From Bacillota bacterium (lineage in GTDB: Bacteria > Bacillota_I > Bacilli_A > Acholeplasmatales > UBA5453), in contig JAEZHT010000068.1 in the NCBI GenBank assembly GCA_023436805.1, positions 1 through 19,987 of the forward strand: a stretch of 19,987 nt of DNA, read 5' to 3'. How positions within the stretch are numbered: the first letter of the stretch is position 1; each line of letters opens with the position of its first letter. Made by a program: the position numbers and the translations under genes. A model generated the notes under the pieces. The model did no database searches. It was given only the letters and a program-made list of their open reading frames with translations, and was not told where the DNA came from. This document shows, piece after piece, positions 1 to 7,134 of this stretch.

Positions 1-1
1 A

Positions 2-916
2 TCCATAGCCGTATTCATCGCGATTGTTGTTTTATCGTTAATCATTTCTAGAAGCATCGCTAAACCCATCCATCAAATCGGTAAGTACGCGAAAGATCTT
101 TCCAATCTAGATTTCAATCAACCACTGAAGTTAAAACGTCAAGATGAGTTTAGAGACTTGGTCACTTCATTGAATGAAATGACCTTCCATTTAAAAAAGG
201 CATTCAGTGAACTCCATGAAGCCAATCAAAAATTAGCTTCAGATATCGATTATGAGAAAGCTCAAGAAACCAAGAAAAAACAATTAATCATGACCATCAA
301 CCATGAGATCAAAACCCCACTCGCTGTCATGAAAGGCATGATTGAAGGGATGATCGATGGGGTCGGTAGATATAAAGACAAAGATACTTATTTAAGAGAA
401 CTCTTGAAACAAATCGAATCAATTTCAACCATCACCCAAGACCTCACCTACTCATTGAGACTCGAAGATAAGAAAACCGAAGGCGAAACGGTCAATACCG
501 AAACATTCACCAACATCCTTCAACCCTTAGAGGAACTTGCGAAACAAAAGAAAATCAAGATTCAAAAACACATCGAACCTGCAACACTTTCGATGAGTGC
601 TGAACTATTGAGCATTTTGACCACCAATTTGGTCAAGAATGCTTTATCCTATACCACAGAGCCCCTCATTAAAATCGATGGGTCCATCAAACAAAATCAA
701 TATTTGCTCGTCATTCGTAACCGTGGGTCGATCCCTGAATCTGAATTGATGAAACTGTTTGATTCCTTCTACCGTTTGAATACCCAACAAGAAAAAGGGT
801 CTGGTTTAGGTTTATTCATCGTCAAACAAATTTGTGAAATGTATGGTTTCCCCTATAAATTATTCAATGATTCTGGCGATGTGGTGTTTAAAGTCTTGAT
901 TCAGATGCATTCATAA
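2..916 (+). CDS. Sensor histidine kinase, 3' part (5' end outside window)
   Basis: The reading frame is open from base 2, so the gene is cut by the window edge; the TTG at 158 is not its start. The visible 304 residues begin with the end of a transmembrane helix (AVFIAIVVLSLII). A HAMP linker follows (SIAKPIHQIGKYA...DEFRDLVTSLNEM), then a HisKA helix with phosphoacceptor motif INHEIKTPLAVMKG, the N box TNLVKNALSY, and the ATP-binding G box (KGSGLGLFIVKQI). The IKGxIEGMIDGVGxYKD-type H-box surroundings resemble the VanS/lantibiotic-type kinases of Bacillota. It would sense an extracellular or envelope cue and phosphorylate a response regulator that should lie just upstream, outside the window. 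The gene ends in TAA, 59 bp before a lipoprotein whose promoter carries a response-regulator-like direct repeat, so that gene is a likely target. The ligand is unknown. Confidence 0.93.
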   Translation, partial: SIAVFIAIVVLSLIISRSIAKPIHQIGKYAKDLSNLDFNQPLKLKRQDEFRDLVTSLNEMTFHLKKAFSELHEANQKLASDIDYEKAQETKKKQLIMTINHEIKTPLAVMKGMIEGMIDGVGRYKDKDTYLRELLKQIESISTITQDLTYSLRLEDKKTEGETVNTETFTNILQPLEELAKQKKIKIQKHIEPATLSMSAELLSILTTNLVKNALSYTTEPLIKIDGSIKQNQYLLVIRNRGSIPESELMKLFDSFYRLNTQQEKGSGLGLFIVKQICEMYGFPYKLFNDSGDVVFKVLIQMHS

Positions 917-917
917 C

Positions 918-936
918 TTTGTCATAATTTTGTCAA
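918..936 (+). promoter_or_regulatory. PHO-box-like direct repeat, probable response-regulator site
   Basis: Two TTTGTCA units (918-924 and 929-935) sit 11 bp apart, one helical turn, as is usual for OmpR/PhoB-family dimers. The layout TTGTCAT-4 bp-TTGTCAA closely resembles the enterobacterial PHO box. The second repeat ends exactly 10 bp before the TATGAT at 947-952, the spacing seen in activator-dependent PhoB promoters. Binding by the regulator that partners the adjacent kinase is an inference. Confidence 0.5.
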
Positions 937-952
937 ATTCATATGATATGAT
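919..952 (+). promoter_or_regulatory. Promoter of the lipoprotein gene
   Basis: TTGTCA at 919-924 is followed after 17 bp by TATGAT at 942-947, a good sigma-A match. A second overlapping TATGAT lies at 947-952. The two alternatives suggest either a constitutive promoter or an activator-dependent one that uses the direct repeat in place of a -35 element. Confidence 0.6.
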
Positions 953-975
953 ACAACCAAAGGAGGTGTGCCCAC

Positions 976-1665
976 ATGAAAAAATTCATCCTAATCTTGG
1001 TCCTTGGCTGCATGGTCTTTTTGATGCAGGCGTGTGGCATGGCTTCGATGGAAGAATCCGTCAGCTTTGATTCACCGCTTTATTACAATGACTTATCGAT
1101 GACCTTTACAAACACCTCAAAACACGACATTTTATACCATGTTGGTAACCCTGCCGATGATTTTATCCTCTTATACCGTTTGCATGCAGATAACCCCAAT
1201 TCCAATGATGAGGCGATTTATTTATCGTTTATGCAAACCCTATATACCCTATCGATTACTCAACAAACCTCCATGGCACAGTTGTTTAGACTCACATCTT
1301 CAGAGCTTAAAACGGTCTATAAAACCGCAGGTTTAACCTTATCCATCAACGATGTGGTCACATTTAATACCATTCAATCGGAAATCCAAACCTACAAGAC
1401 AAACCAAATATCGCCTACCGTATCTAAACGAGCTTACATTGAGTACCGATTATCCATCACTTTAACCGAACAGGACCATCAAAGTTTACGATATCTACAA
1501 TCGGTTTACAATGAATTCATGTATGACCACCCTGATTTCACCATCCACGAAGCCGATTTTGATGCTTTTAAAGGGTTGTTAATGGCGGATAACTTTACGG
1601 CATCTCAATTAGAACAACTCGAAATAGCCTATCAATTCATTCGAGATATCATTTCAAAAAATTAA
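976..1665 (+). CDS. Small lipoprotein of unknown function
   Basis: The 229-residue product starts at an ATG preceded by a near-perfect Shine-Dalgarno (AAAGGAGGTG). It has an N-terminal MKK segment, a hydrophobic stretch and a lipobox-like FLMQAC, so Cys20 should be lipidated and the protein anchored to the outer face of the membrane. Met at the -3 position is not ideal for a lipobox. The rest is a mostly alpha-helical, polar domain with no motif I recognise. It lies directly downstream of a histidine kinase gene but has its own promoter with a response-regulator-like repeat. I infer that it belongs to the regulon of that two-component system, perhaps as a sensor accessory or an envelope-stress lipoprotein. 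No function is assigned. Confidence 0.9.
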   Translation: MKKFILILVLGCMVFLMQACGMASMEESVSFDSPLYYNDLSMTFTNTSKHDILYHVGNPADDFILLYRLHADNPNSNDEAIYLSFMQTLYTLSITQQTSMAQLFRLTSSELKTVYKTAGLTLSINDVVTFNTIQSEIQTYKTNQISPTVSKRAYIEYRLSITLTEQDHQSLRYLQSVYNEFMYDHPDFTIHEADFDAFKGLLMADNFTASQLEQLEIAYQFIRDIISKN

Positions 1666-1695
1666 CCCAGAACGTCATCGTTCTGGGTTTCATTT
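1664..1695. terminator. Bidirectional hairpin terminator
   Basis: Arms 1664-1674 and 1679-1689 form a perfect 11-bp stem (AACCCAGAACG) with a TCAT loop. It is followed on plus by a T-rich run, and on minus by TTAATTTTTTG. It separates the convergent lipoprotein and DUF1801 genes. Confidence 0.85.
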
Positions 1696-2027
1696 TAAGT
1701 GTATTGGCTTTTGAGTGCTTTCGCAACATCCATAATCAAATCGTAAGGGATAGGGTGATTGATTTTGAAAATCAGGTTCCCTTTTTTATTTTGATACGGC
1801 TTGAGTTTGGGTTGTAAAGGTGATGATTCATCTAAAGGTGGAAACACACTCACATGGGCTTTGAATGCCCCGTAGTAAAAGAATGCTTTTTCATATTTAA
1901 ATGCAGGTACACCATAAGACAAGGCTTCAGTCGCATCCGGAAATGCAGCTCTCATCCGTCTTCTGATTTCAACCATGATCGATTGTTGAGGTTCTTCTAA
2001 GTTTAGAATGTATTGATCTACTGTCAT
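1695..2027 (-). CDS. DUF1801/YdhG-like protein
   Basis: The 110-residue protein resembles the DUF1801 family, which includes B. subtilis YdhG (described as frataxin-like). Its start is typical (MTVDQYILNL...QQSIMVEIRRRMRAAFPDATEALSYGVPAFKY). The aromatic core (FFYYGAFKAHVSVFPP) and a C-terminal IKFxxxxPIPYDLI-like segment also fit. It is small, cytoplasmic and single-domain. It is the last gene of a three-gene unit; its ATG overlaps the TGA of the acyltransferase gene (ATGA, 2024-2027) and it has its own good ribosome binding site (CGGAGG). The link to lipid metabolism is positional only. The molecular role of the family is poorly defined, so I do not assert iron binding. Confidence 0.85.
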   Translation of the reverse strand: MTVDQYILNLEEPQQSIMVEIRRRMRAAFPDATEALSYGVPAFKYEKAFFYYGAFKAHVSVFPPLDESSPLQPKLKPYQNKKGNLIFKINHPIPYDLIMDVAKALKSQYT

Positions 2028-3187
2028 TGGTTTCCTCCGAGTTGTTTGTTTACATAGAGGTCATGTAAAACTTCGCCTAACAATACAAATTGGGTAGGCA
2101 AATAAGGGTTTTCAAACACAAATTGATAGAGTTCATAGCCTTCGTATATTTGGATGTTTCTACCGATATCCGAAGGACAGGTTGGGACATCTTTGACATC
2201 AAAATGGTAGGTTTTGTCTTCATTAAATACTTTACCGACAAAATGATACCCATCTTTAGATAATGTTAAATGACCTTCACCAATCGTTTGAACCCGTTTG
2301 TTTCGATACCCTTCTAAACGTACAGGACTTTCTAAGGTGTAGTTTGGGTTGGCTAAAACCGTTTGTATGAGGCGTTGTCTTTGAGCCTCATAATAGACAT
2401 CTACCCCCTGATTGTCAATTCTACCGTAAGCATCGTATTTAAATATGGCTTGACAGTGCGGACAATTCAATTGGTGTTTTTGTGAGACCAATCCGGTTTT
2501 ATGACATGTCGGACATTCGGTTAAGACATGTTCTAAGCCTTGAATATCGTTAAGCTTATAGGTATATTGTTTGAGTAAATTATCCTCATACGGACTATGA
2601 TAGAGTGCTTTATAGACACTTTCATAAATCTCTTGTTCAGATAAGTTTGGAATGTCATTACGATCAAACAGTTTGACCACTTGGGTATCCATTCTGCCTC
2701 TAAATGTTTTTTTGGTCCAAGGCGGATTGACCAAGTATGGGAATTGGTGTTTGACGATGAATACATCGACTTTGGCTTTTTTGATGAGTTTCGCCACCGA
2801 AAATGTTGGTTTCATGAATCGCCCCGAAGGTGAGATTTGACCTTCTGGGAAAATCGATAAAATACCTTTGTTTTTAAGCACCCTCAAGGCTTTGATGGTT
2901 GCTACAGCGTCTGGTTGTAAAAGGGCTTTGGGTATGGCTCTAGATAACCTTAAAAATGGCCCTAATAGGGGATCAAAAAACATTTTATGAGCAGCCAAGT
3001 AATTCATTCTTTTCGGGTATAACGCTGTGGTTGTGTAAATAAAATCATAAAACGAGGTATGGTTGGATAGGGTGATGGCCGGACCGGTGATAGGATCTTT
3101 ATGGATGATCCTTTGGCCTTTACCGAATGCATACAGTTTCAGTAATCCACCGAGCGGCCAAAATAACGCGCCACTGGGTTTTTTCAT
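2024..3187 (-). CDS. PlsC-type acyltransferase with C-terminal zinc ribbon
   Basis: The 387-residue protein has an acyltransferase domain in its first ~200 residues. The catalytic HX4D motif is at His43-Asp48 (NHTSFYD) and the FPEG substrate-binding motif surrounds Glu115 (IFPEGQISPSGR). Together they indicate transfer of an acyl group to a lysophospholipid or glycerol phosphate at the membrane. Unlike ordinary PlsC (about 200-250 aa), it continues with a four-cysteine zinc ribbon (Cys225, Cys228, Cys242, Cys245; CPTC...CPHC) and about 140 residues of beta-rich sequence that I cannot name. The gene overlaps the upstream transporter gene by ATGA and has only a weak ribosome binding site, so translational coupling is likely. 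The acceptor could be lysophosphatidate or a salvaged lysolipid. Confidence 0.88.
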   Translation of the reverse strand: MKKPSGALFWPLGGLLKLYAFGKGQRIIHKDPITGPAITLSNHTSFYDFIYTTTALYPKRMNYLAAHKMFFDPLLGPFLRLSRAIPKALLQPDAVATIKALRVLKNKGILSIFPEGQISPSGRFMKPTFSVAKLIKKAKVDVFIVKHQFPYLVNPPWTKKTFRGRMDTQVVKLFDRNDIPNLSEQEIYESVYKALYHSPYEDNLLKQYTYKLNDIQGLEHVLTECPTCHKTGLVSQKHQLNCPHCQAIFKYDAYGRIDNQGVDVYYEAQRQRLIQTVLANPNYTLESPVRLEGYRNKRVQTIGEGHLTLSKDGYHFVGKVFNEDKTYHFDVKDVPTCPSDIGRNIQIYEGYELYQFVFENPYLPTQFVLLGEVLHDLYVNKQLGGNQ

Positions 3188-4584
3188 TGGATCGACTCAA
3201 GCACCGCTGCTTTGTTTTCAGGGTGAAGGATGGCTGCTTTGATTTCGGCCTGTTTTTTCGCATCGATTTTATATTTGAGTGAAATCAAAATCCCAATCGT
3301 CATGAATACTAGCGGTGCGAACGCCATGATGAATTTAATCGCGTTCATCGCCGAATCTGGTTGTGATAAAATGGGGTCTGCCCCTGGGGCTCTTTCTTTG
3401 AAGCCCGCCAAACCGATTAACCCCATGACCAAAGCCAAACCTAAGGCTTGAGCCACTTTGTTGATGAAGTTAGTAAACCCGCTCATTTGACCATCCAAAC
3501 GGTCATTGAAATAGAGTTGCCCCGCATCGACGACATCGCCATACATGGTGTGTGGTACAAGCCCTGGACCTGAAATACCAAACCCCATCAAAGCGGCAAT
3601 CACGTACAGTAAGACTGGGTTGATGTTGGCAGGAATGACCAAAATAAATAGCGCAGTTAAAATCCATAAAATCGCTCCAAATCGGTAAGCATAGGTTTTA
3701 CCTTTGTTTTCAATCATTTTGATGTAGACAGGTAAAGCAACGATTTGCATCGAAAACATGAGTGCTGCAGAGATTAAACCGACCACGGTGGGCTCTTGAG
3801 CTGCTGTTAAATCTTTGGTGATGTAAAAATCCACATAAAAGAAAAACAACCCACTCATGATGGCCATCGCCATTTGAAGGACAAGGAACATCCCTAAATA
3901 TTGTCTGAATGGTTTTAATACCAAAGGTTTAACCATGTCTTTGACATTAAATTTGGATTGTAGTGGTTTGGTTTGGATTTCTTCTTTGACAAATAAACCG
4001 GTGAACAATACCGATAAGAAGAACAGTGTACCAAACGATAAACTCATCACTTGGTAACCAATCGTTTCATCAAACAAACCGACGATGATGCCAGGGACAG
4101 CGACACAAAGGATCGATGAGAAGATTGAGAAGCCTAAGCGGTAAGAATTATAGCTTGCACGTTGTTGATAATCTGAGGATACTTCTGAAGATAAGGAATA
4201 ATATGGAATCATGACTGCGGTTTGAACGGTTGTAAATAACAAGTAGGAAGTGAGTACCGCAGTGACACGTAACCCCAAGTCAGAGATGTTGTATGGGAAA
4301 AATAATAAATACATCGAGACTAAAACCAGTGGGCTGGCGAAAATCAAATAAATTCGACGTTTACCCCATTTGGATTGGGTTCTATCTGAAATATAACCCA
4401 TCAATGGGTCAGTGACAGCATCCCAAATTCTCGCGATGAGCATCACCAGACCAATCCAGTAAGGGGAAAGCCCCACGGTCAATGCGAGAAATCCAGGGTA
4501 AAGAAAATTGATGATGTTAAACGAACCACCACCGAAAATGTCGGCTGCAGCGAAAGCTAGCTTACGCTTTAATGTGTGTTGCAT
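3184..4584 (-). CDS. GPH/MelB-type MFS transporter
   Basis: The 466-residue, about 12-helix protein belongs to the glycoside-pentoside-hexuronide:cation symporter family (MFS_2). The signature RIWDAVTDPLMGYISDRTQS is followed by WGKRR. Its Asp55 and Asp59 fall at the same numbers as the cation-binding aspartates of MelB. The substrate cannot be read from sequence. The family includes sugar symporters and also the animal lysolipid carrier MFSD2A. Here the gene is translationally coupled (ATGA) to a PlsC-like acyltransferase and has no sugar-catabolic neighbours, which favours a lipid or lysolipid substrate as an inference. The start ATG has an AAAGGTG binding site 7 nt upstream and a good promoter at 4614-4642. 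Confidence 0.9.
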   Translation of the reverse strand: MQHTLKRKLAFAAADIFGGGSFNIINFLYPGFLALTVGLSPYWIGLVMLIARIWDAVTDPLMGYISDRTQSKWGKRRIYLIFASPLVLVSMYLLFFPYNISDLGLRVTAVLTSYLLFTTVQTAVMIPYYSLSSEVSSDYQQRASYNSYRLGFSIFSSILCVAVPGIIVGLFDETIGYQVMSLSFGTLFFLSVLFTGLFVKEEIQTKPLQSKFNVKDMVKPLVLKPFRQYLGMFLVLQMAMAIMSGLFFFYVDFYITKDLTAAQEPTVVGLISAALMFSMQIVALPVYIKMIENKGKTYAYRFGAILWILTALFILVIPANINPVLLYVIAALMGFGISGPGLVPHTMYGDVVDAGQLYFNDRLDGQMSGFTNFINKVAQALGLALVMGLIGLAGFKERAPGADPILSQPDSAMNAIKFIMAFAPLVFMTIGILISLKYKIDAKKQAEIKAAILHPENKAAVLESIQ

Positions 4585-4613
4585 AGGTTAGCACCTTTCT
4601 TTCTATTACCCAC

Positions 4614-4642
4614 ATTGTAGCATGAAGCTAGCGATAAGTGAA
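4614..4642 (-). promoter_or_regulatory. Promoter of the transporter/acyltransferase operon
   Basis: On minus, TTCACT (4637-4642) is followed after 17 bp by TACAAT (4614-4619), which lies 30 bp before the transporter ATG. The -35 overlaps the T-run of the terminator for the gene upstream on the same strand. Confidence 0.6.
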
Positions 4643-4666
4643 AAAAAACAAGCCAAATGGCTTGTT
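4639..4666 (-). terminator. Terminator of the HlyC/CorC-type gene
   Basis: Arms 4647-4654 and 4659-4666 pair perfectly (AACAAGCC/GGCTTGTT), with a 4-nt loop and a run of eight T on the minus strand. The hairpin begins only a few bases after the stop codon. Confidence 0.88.
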
Positions 4667-4671
4667 AAAGG

Positions 4672-5934
4672 TTACATATAGAGTTCATCCGCGGATGGAA
4701 TCAAGGTAATTTTCACTTGTTCTATGCGCTTACCGTTCATTTTGATGATTTCGAACTTGATGTCTTTAGACTGATACACTTCTTTTTCACTTGGCAAATG
4801 ACCAATCGTTTCGACGACCCAACCGTTGACGGTTAAGACGTCTAATTCTTCATCCTTACCAATCAATTCAAAGAATTTTTCAACGTTCGCATTCCCCATG
4901 ACCAAATACTCATGGTCGTTGATCTTTTCAATCTCGTGGATGATGGTGTCGTGTTCGTCCCAAATTTCACCGACCAGTTCTTCTAAGATATCTTCTAAAG
5001 TTACCAATCCGACGGTACCACCAAACTCGTCTAAGACGATGGCGATGTGCATTTTTTTGACTTGAAGTTCTTTGAGCAATGCGTCAATCTTTTTATTCTT
5101 GGTGATGTATAACGCGGGTTTAATGATGTCTTGGATATTTTTATTGGAGGTATATACGTAATTGTAAAAGTCTTTGTGGTTGATGATTCCGATGATGTGG
5201 TCGATATTGCCTTCATATACAGGTAATCTAGAGTAGCCTGTATCGACAAACACCTTTTGAATTTCGGCATTGGTAGCGTCAATTGGTACACATTCAATGT
5301 CGATACGCGGGGTATAAATGTCCACCGCTTCTAATTCAGAAAATTCAATCGCACTACGAATGAGTGTCCCTTCGGTTTCGTTGATACCGCCACCTTCTTG
5401 GGCTTCATCGACGATGGTCAAGAGTTCTTCTTCGGTGATGCTTCTATCTTCATTGGGTTTGACAATCTTAGACATCAACACTTTCCATTGTTTAAAGAAA
5501 AAGTTGAATGGTAAGAATACTTTTTCAAGCACCAATACAATCGGTGCAGAAAACATAGCAAACTTTTCAGGGTATTCTTTCGCAATCGATTTAGGGGTTA
5601 CTTCACCAAAGATCAAAACGACGATGGTGATGACCACCGTGGCGATGGTTGCACCAATTTCTTGTCCGAGTAAACTAACGAATAGAATGGTTGCGAGAGA
5701 CGCACTTAAAATATTGACGATGTTATTACCAATTAAAATGGTCGATAGAATCACGTCATAACGTTCCGATAACTTCAATGCGAGGGTTGCATTTTTATGT
5801 CCTTTTTCGCTTAAATTTTTCATACGTATGCGATTATAGGAAGAAAAGGCAGTCTCGGTGGCTGAGAAGAAACTGGATAAAAAGATGCTGATGATGATTA
5901 ATATAAGATAGATACTACTACTGTCACTGTCCAT
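4672..5934 (-). CDS. HlyC/CorC (CNNM-type) membrane protein with CBS domains
   Basis: The 420-residue protein has three parts. Residues 1-180 form a DUF21/CNNM transmembrane domain (FFSATETAFSSYNRIRMKNL, ILIGNNIVNI, FGEVTPKSIA). A CBS pair spans about 205-325 (YTPRIDIECVP, GYSRLPVYEGNIDHIIGI, VLDEFGGTVGLVTLEDILEELVGEIWDE). The C-terminal CorC_HlyC transporter-associated domain covers about 340-415. Members of this family are implicated in Mg2+ or Co2+ export and homeostasis; the old name hemolysin C is misleading. The only purine-rich ribosome site (AAGGAG) lies about 16 nt before the ATG at 5934, which is long, but I see no better in-frame start. It is monocistronic, with an extended -10 promoter upstream and its own terminator. 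Confidence 0.92.
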   Translation of the reverse strand: MDSDSSSIYLILIIISIFLSSFFSATETAFSSYNRIRMKNLSEKGHKNATLALKLSERYDVILSTILIGNNIVNILSASLATILFVSLLGQEIGATIATVVITIVVLIFGEVTPKSIAKEYPEKFAMFSAPIVLVLEKVFLPFNFFFKQWKVLMSKIVKPNEDRSITEEELLTIVDEAQEGGGINETEGTLIRSAIEFSELEAVDIYTPRIDIECVPIDATNAEIQKVFVDTGYSRLPVYEGNIDHIIGIINHKDFYNYVYTSNKNIQDIIKPALYITKNKKIDALLKELQVKKMHIAIVLDEFGGTVGLVTLEDILEELVGEIWDEHDTIIHEIEKINDHEYLVMGNANVEKFFELIGKDEELDVLTVNGWVVETIGHLPSEKEVYQSKDIKFEIIKMNGKRIEQVKITLIPSADELYM

Positions 5935-5981
5935 ATATGGGCTTAATATTCTCCTTGATGAATAATTTTATAACAATAAGC

Positions 5982-5990
5982 ATTATATCA
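5982..5990 (-). promoter_or_regulatory. Extended -10 promoter of the HlyC/CorC-type gene
   Basis: The minus strand reads TGATATAAT, a TGn extended -10, about 48 bp before the gene. No convincing -35 is visible, as is common for extended -10 promoters. Confidence 0.6.
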
Positions 5991-6012
5991 TACTGTTTCT
6001 AAAAATGATATA

Positions 6013-6024
6013 TGTGCGCGCACA
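6013..6024. promoter_or_regulatory. 12-bp perfect palindrome TGTGCGCGCACA
   Basis: This GC-rich perfect palindrome lies just upstream of the extended -10 promoter of the HlyC/CorC-type gene, between it and the terminator of the next gene. The location suits an operator or activator site, but no regulator is identified. Confidence 0.3.
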
Positions 6025-6029
6025 GTGCG

Positions 6030-6054
6030 AAAAAAAACACCCTTGACAGGTGTT
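6030..6054 (-). terminator. Terminator of the IscA-like gene
   Basis: On minus, ACACC...GGGTGT forms a short stem (6037-6042 with 6049-6053) followed by eight T. It begins at the stop codon of the IscA-like gene. Confidence 0.75.
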
Positions 6055-6502
6055 AGTGTTGGTGTTTGCATTCACAATCGTCGTGATCGTGTCCACAAGC
6101 GCAATCTTCGCCATCTTCATGGTGATGACCACATTCACAATCTTCATCGTGGTTGTGACCACATGCGCAGTCACCTTCATGGTGGTGTTCATGGTCATGG
6201 TTATGTCCACAGCCACAGCCATCTTCAACATCGTCGAATTCAGCTTCATCTAAAAACATCAATTCGCCATTTTCGACATAAATCGTAATGAGTTCAGTGC
6301 GGGAGACGGTTTCTTCTTCCATCACCACTGGAATGTCATTGTAGGTATAGACTTGGTCGCCATCTTCGATGTTTCCTAGTCCAAATTGAACGGTCGCGTC
6401 CCCACAAGAACAATGGTAGTGTAAACCTGCAATCACGCAGTTGAAGTTTTCTTTCTTTAAAATATCTTGTAATAAGACTTTTGCTTCATCGGTTATTTTC
6501 AT
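6053..6502 (-). CDS. HesB/IscA-like protein with Cys/His metal-binding tail
   Basis: The 149-residue protein starts as a HesB/IscA-like domain (residues 1-98: MKITDEAKVLLQDIL..., Cys31/Cys33 in HYHCSCGD, then GCGCG at Cys96/Cys98). The last motif matches the C-terminal CxC of IscA-type iron-sulfur carriers. The chain then continues, where IscA normally ends, with about 50 residues of repeated CxC(G/K)HxH units (CGCGHNH, CACGHNH, CECGHHH, CACGHDH, CECKHQH) set in Asp/Glu-rich linkers. This is a metallothionein-like region that could bind Zn, Cu, Ni or Fe. Cytoplasmic, with no signal peptide. It has its own promoter (6531-6559) and terminator. The function may be metal storage, Fe-S delivery or metal sensing; I cannot choose from sequence. 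Confidence 0.85.
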   Translation of the reverse strand: MKITDEAKVLLQDILKKENFNCVIAGLHYHCSCGDATVQFGLGNIEDGDQVYTYNDIPVVMEEETVSRTELITIYVENGELMFLDEAEFDDVEDGCGCGHNHDHEHHHEGDCACGHNHDEDCECGHHHEDGEDCACGHDHDDCECKHQH

Positions 6503-6530
6503 GTGTATTTATCCTCTCTAAATCGTAAAC

Positions 6531-6559
6531 ATTATAAGCGATTTATGATATTATTACAA
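6531..6559 (-). promoter_or_regulatory. Promoter of the IscA-like gene
   Basis: On minus, TTGTAA (6554-6559) is followed after 17 bp by TATAAT (6531-6536), which lies 28 bp before the ATG. A GAGAGGA ribosome site lies between them. Confidence 0.7.
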
Positions 6560-6576
6560 TCATTATTATTTTTGAA

Positions 6577-6984
6577 TTATAAGGTCAAACAATAACGTTT
6601 GAAAGCGTCAAGGATTTGTTGCCACCCTTGTCGTTGCAACTCCACACTATTTTCACTTTCTGTATCAAAAATGACTTCAACTTTCACTTGCTTGGGTTGT
6701 TCGCTAAATTTGATTTCAACGATACGGTCATCTAATAATCGATATTTAATGTACTTGAGCGGTTCAATTTGAAGAAACTCACCTTCAAAATCAAAACCAA
6801 ACGAATGGTCTTTAGCGCGCATCGGGTATTTGAAATAGCCCCCTACCCTAAAATCGGATGTAGCTCCAAATGTTTCCCAATCCTCAGTGGCGTGATTCCA
6901 AGCATCCACGTGTTTGGGTGTAATGTATGTTTTCCAAACCAACTCGATTGGTTTTTGGATGGTTGTTTGAATCGAAACTCGCAT
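6577..6984 (-). CDS. SRPBCC/AHSA1-family protein
   Basis: The 135-residue START-like protein resembles the AHSA1 (activator of Hsp90 ATPase homologue 1-like) branch. It begins with a beta strand (VSIQTTIQKPIELVWKTYITPKHVDAWN), continues through DFRVGGYFKYPM, FDFEGEFLQIEPLKYIKYRL, and ends in the long helix LQRQGWQQILDAFKRYC. This fold binds hydrophobic ligands in a cavity, and the ligand is unknown here. I place the start at the ATG at 6984 because GAGGTG lies 6 nt before it. A GTG nine bases further upstream is part of that binding site and is less likely. No clear terminator follows, so readthrough into the IscA-like gene is possible. Confidence 0.87.
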   Translation of the reverse strand: MRVSIQTTIQKPIELVWKTYITPKHVDAWNHATEDWETFGATSDFRVGGYFKYPMRAKDHSFGFDFEGEFLQIEPLKYIKYRLLDDRIVEIKFSEQPKQVKVEVIFDTESENSVELQRQGWQQILDAFKRYCLTL

Positions 6985-7090
6985 ATAAATCACCTCGTAA
7001 TTTTATTTTATATTACCATCGATGATGGCTAAGTCATTTTGCATACCAATTGACCAAAAATCTCTTTTATTATAAATAAGACGTTTTTTT

Positions 7091-7119
7091 TCGCAATCCC
7101 CCCCTATTTTGTGTATAAT
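7091..7119 (+). promoter_or_regulatory. Promoter of the pseudouridine synthase gene with C7 spacer
   Basis: A perfect TATAAT lies at 7114-7119. The -35 is poor (TTCGCA-like around 7090-7095). The spacer holds a run of seven C (7098-7104). Transcription should start near 7126, only about 9 nt before the ATG at 7135. Confidence 0.55.
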
Positions 7120-7134
7120 GATTTCGGTGATACT

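Noticed and set aside
5318..5761. Long open frame on the plus strand (about 147 codons)
   Set aside because: It lies wholly antisense within the HlyC/CorC-type gene, has no ribosome site, and its composition is what the complement of that gene gives.
6053..6200. CRISPR-like or tandem DNA repeat
   Set aside because: The periodicity comes from repeated CxCGHxH codons; unit lengths vary and there are no uniform repeats and spacers.
6025..6288. His-rich open frames on both strands around the metal-binding tail
   Set aside because: They are other-frame readings of the Cys/His repeat codons; only the IscA-like frame has a promoter, ribosome site and terminator in the right places.
7111..7134. GTG start for the pseudouridine synthase
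   Set aside because: This start overlaps the TATAAT promoter box, so it cannot be present in the mRNA made from it.
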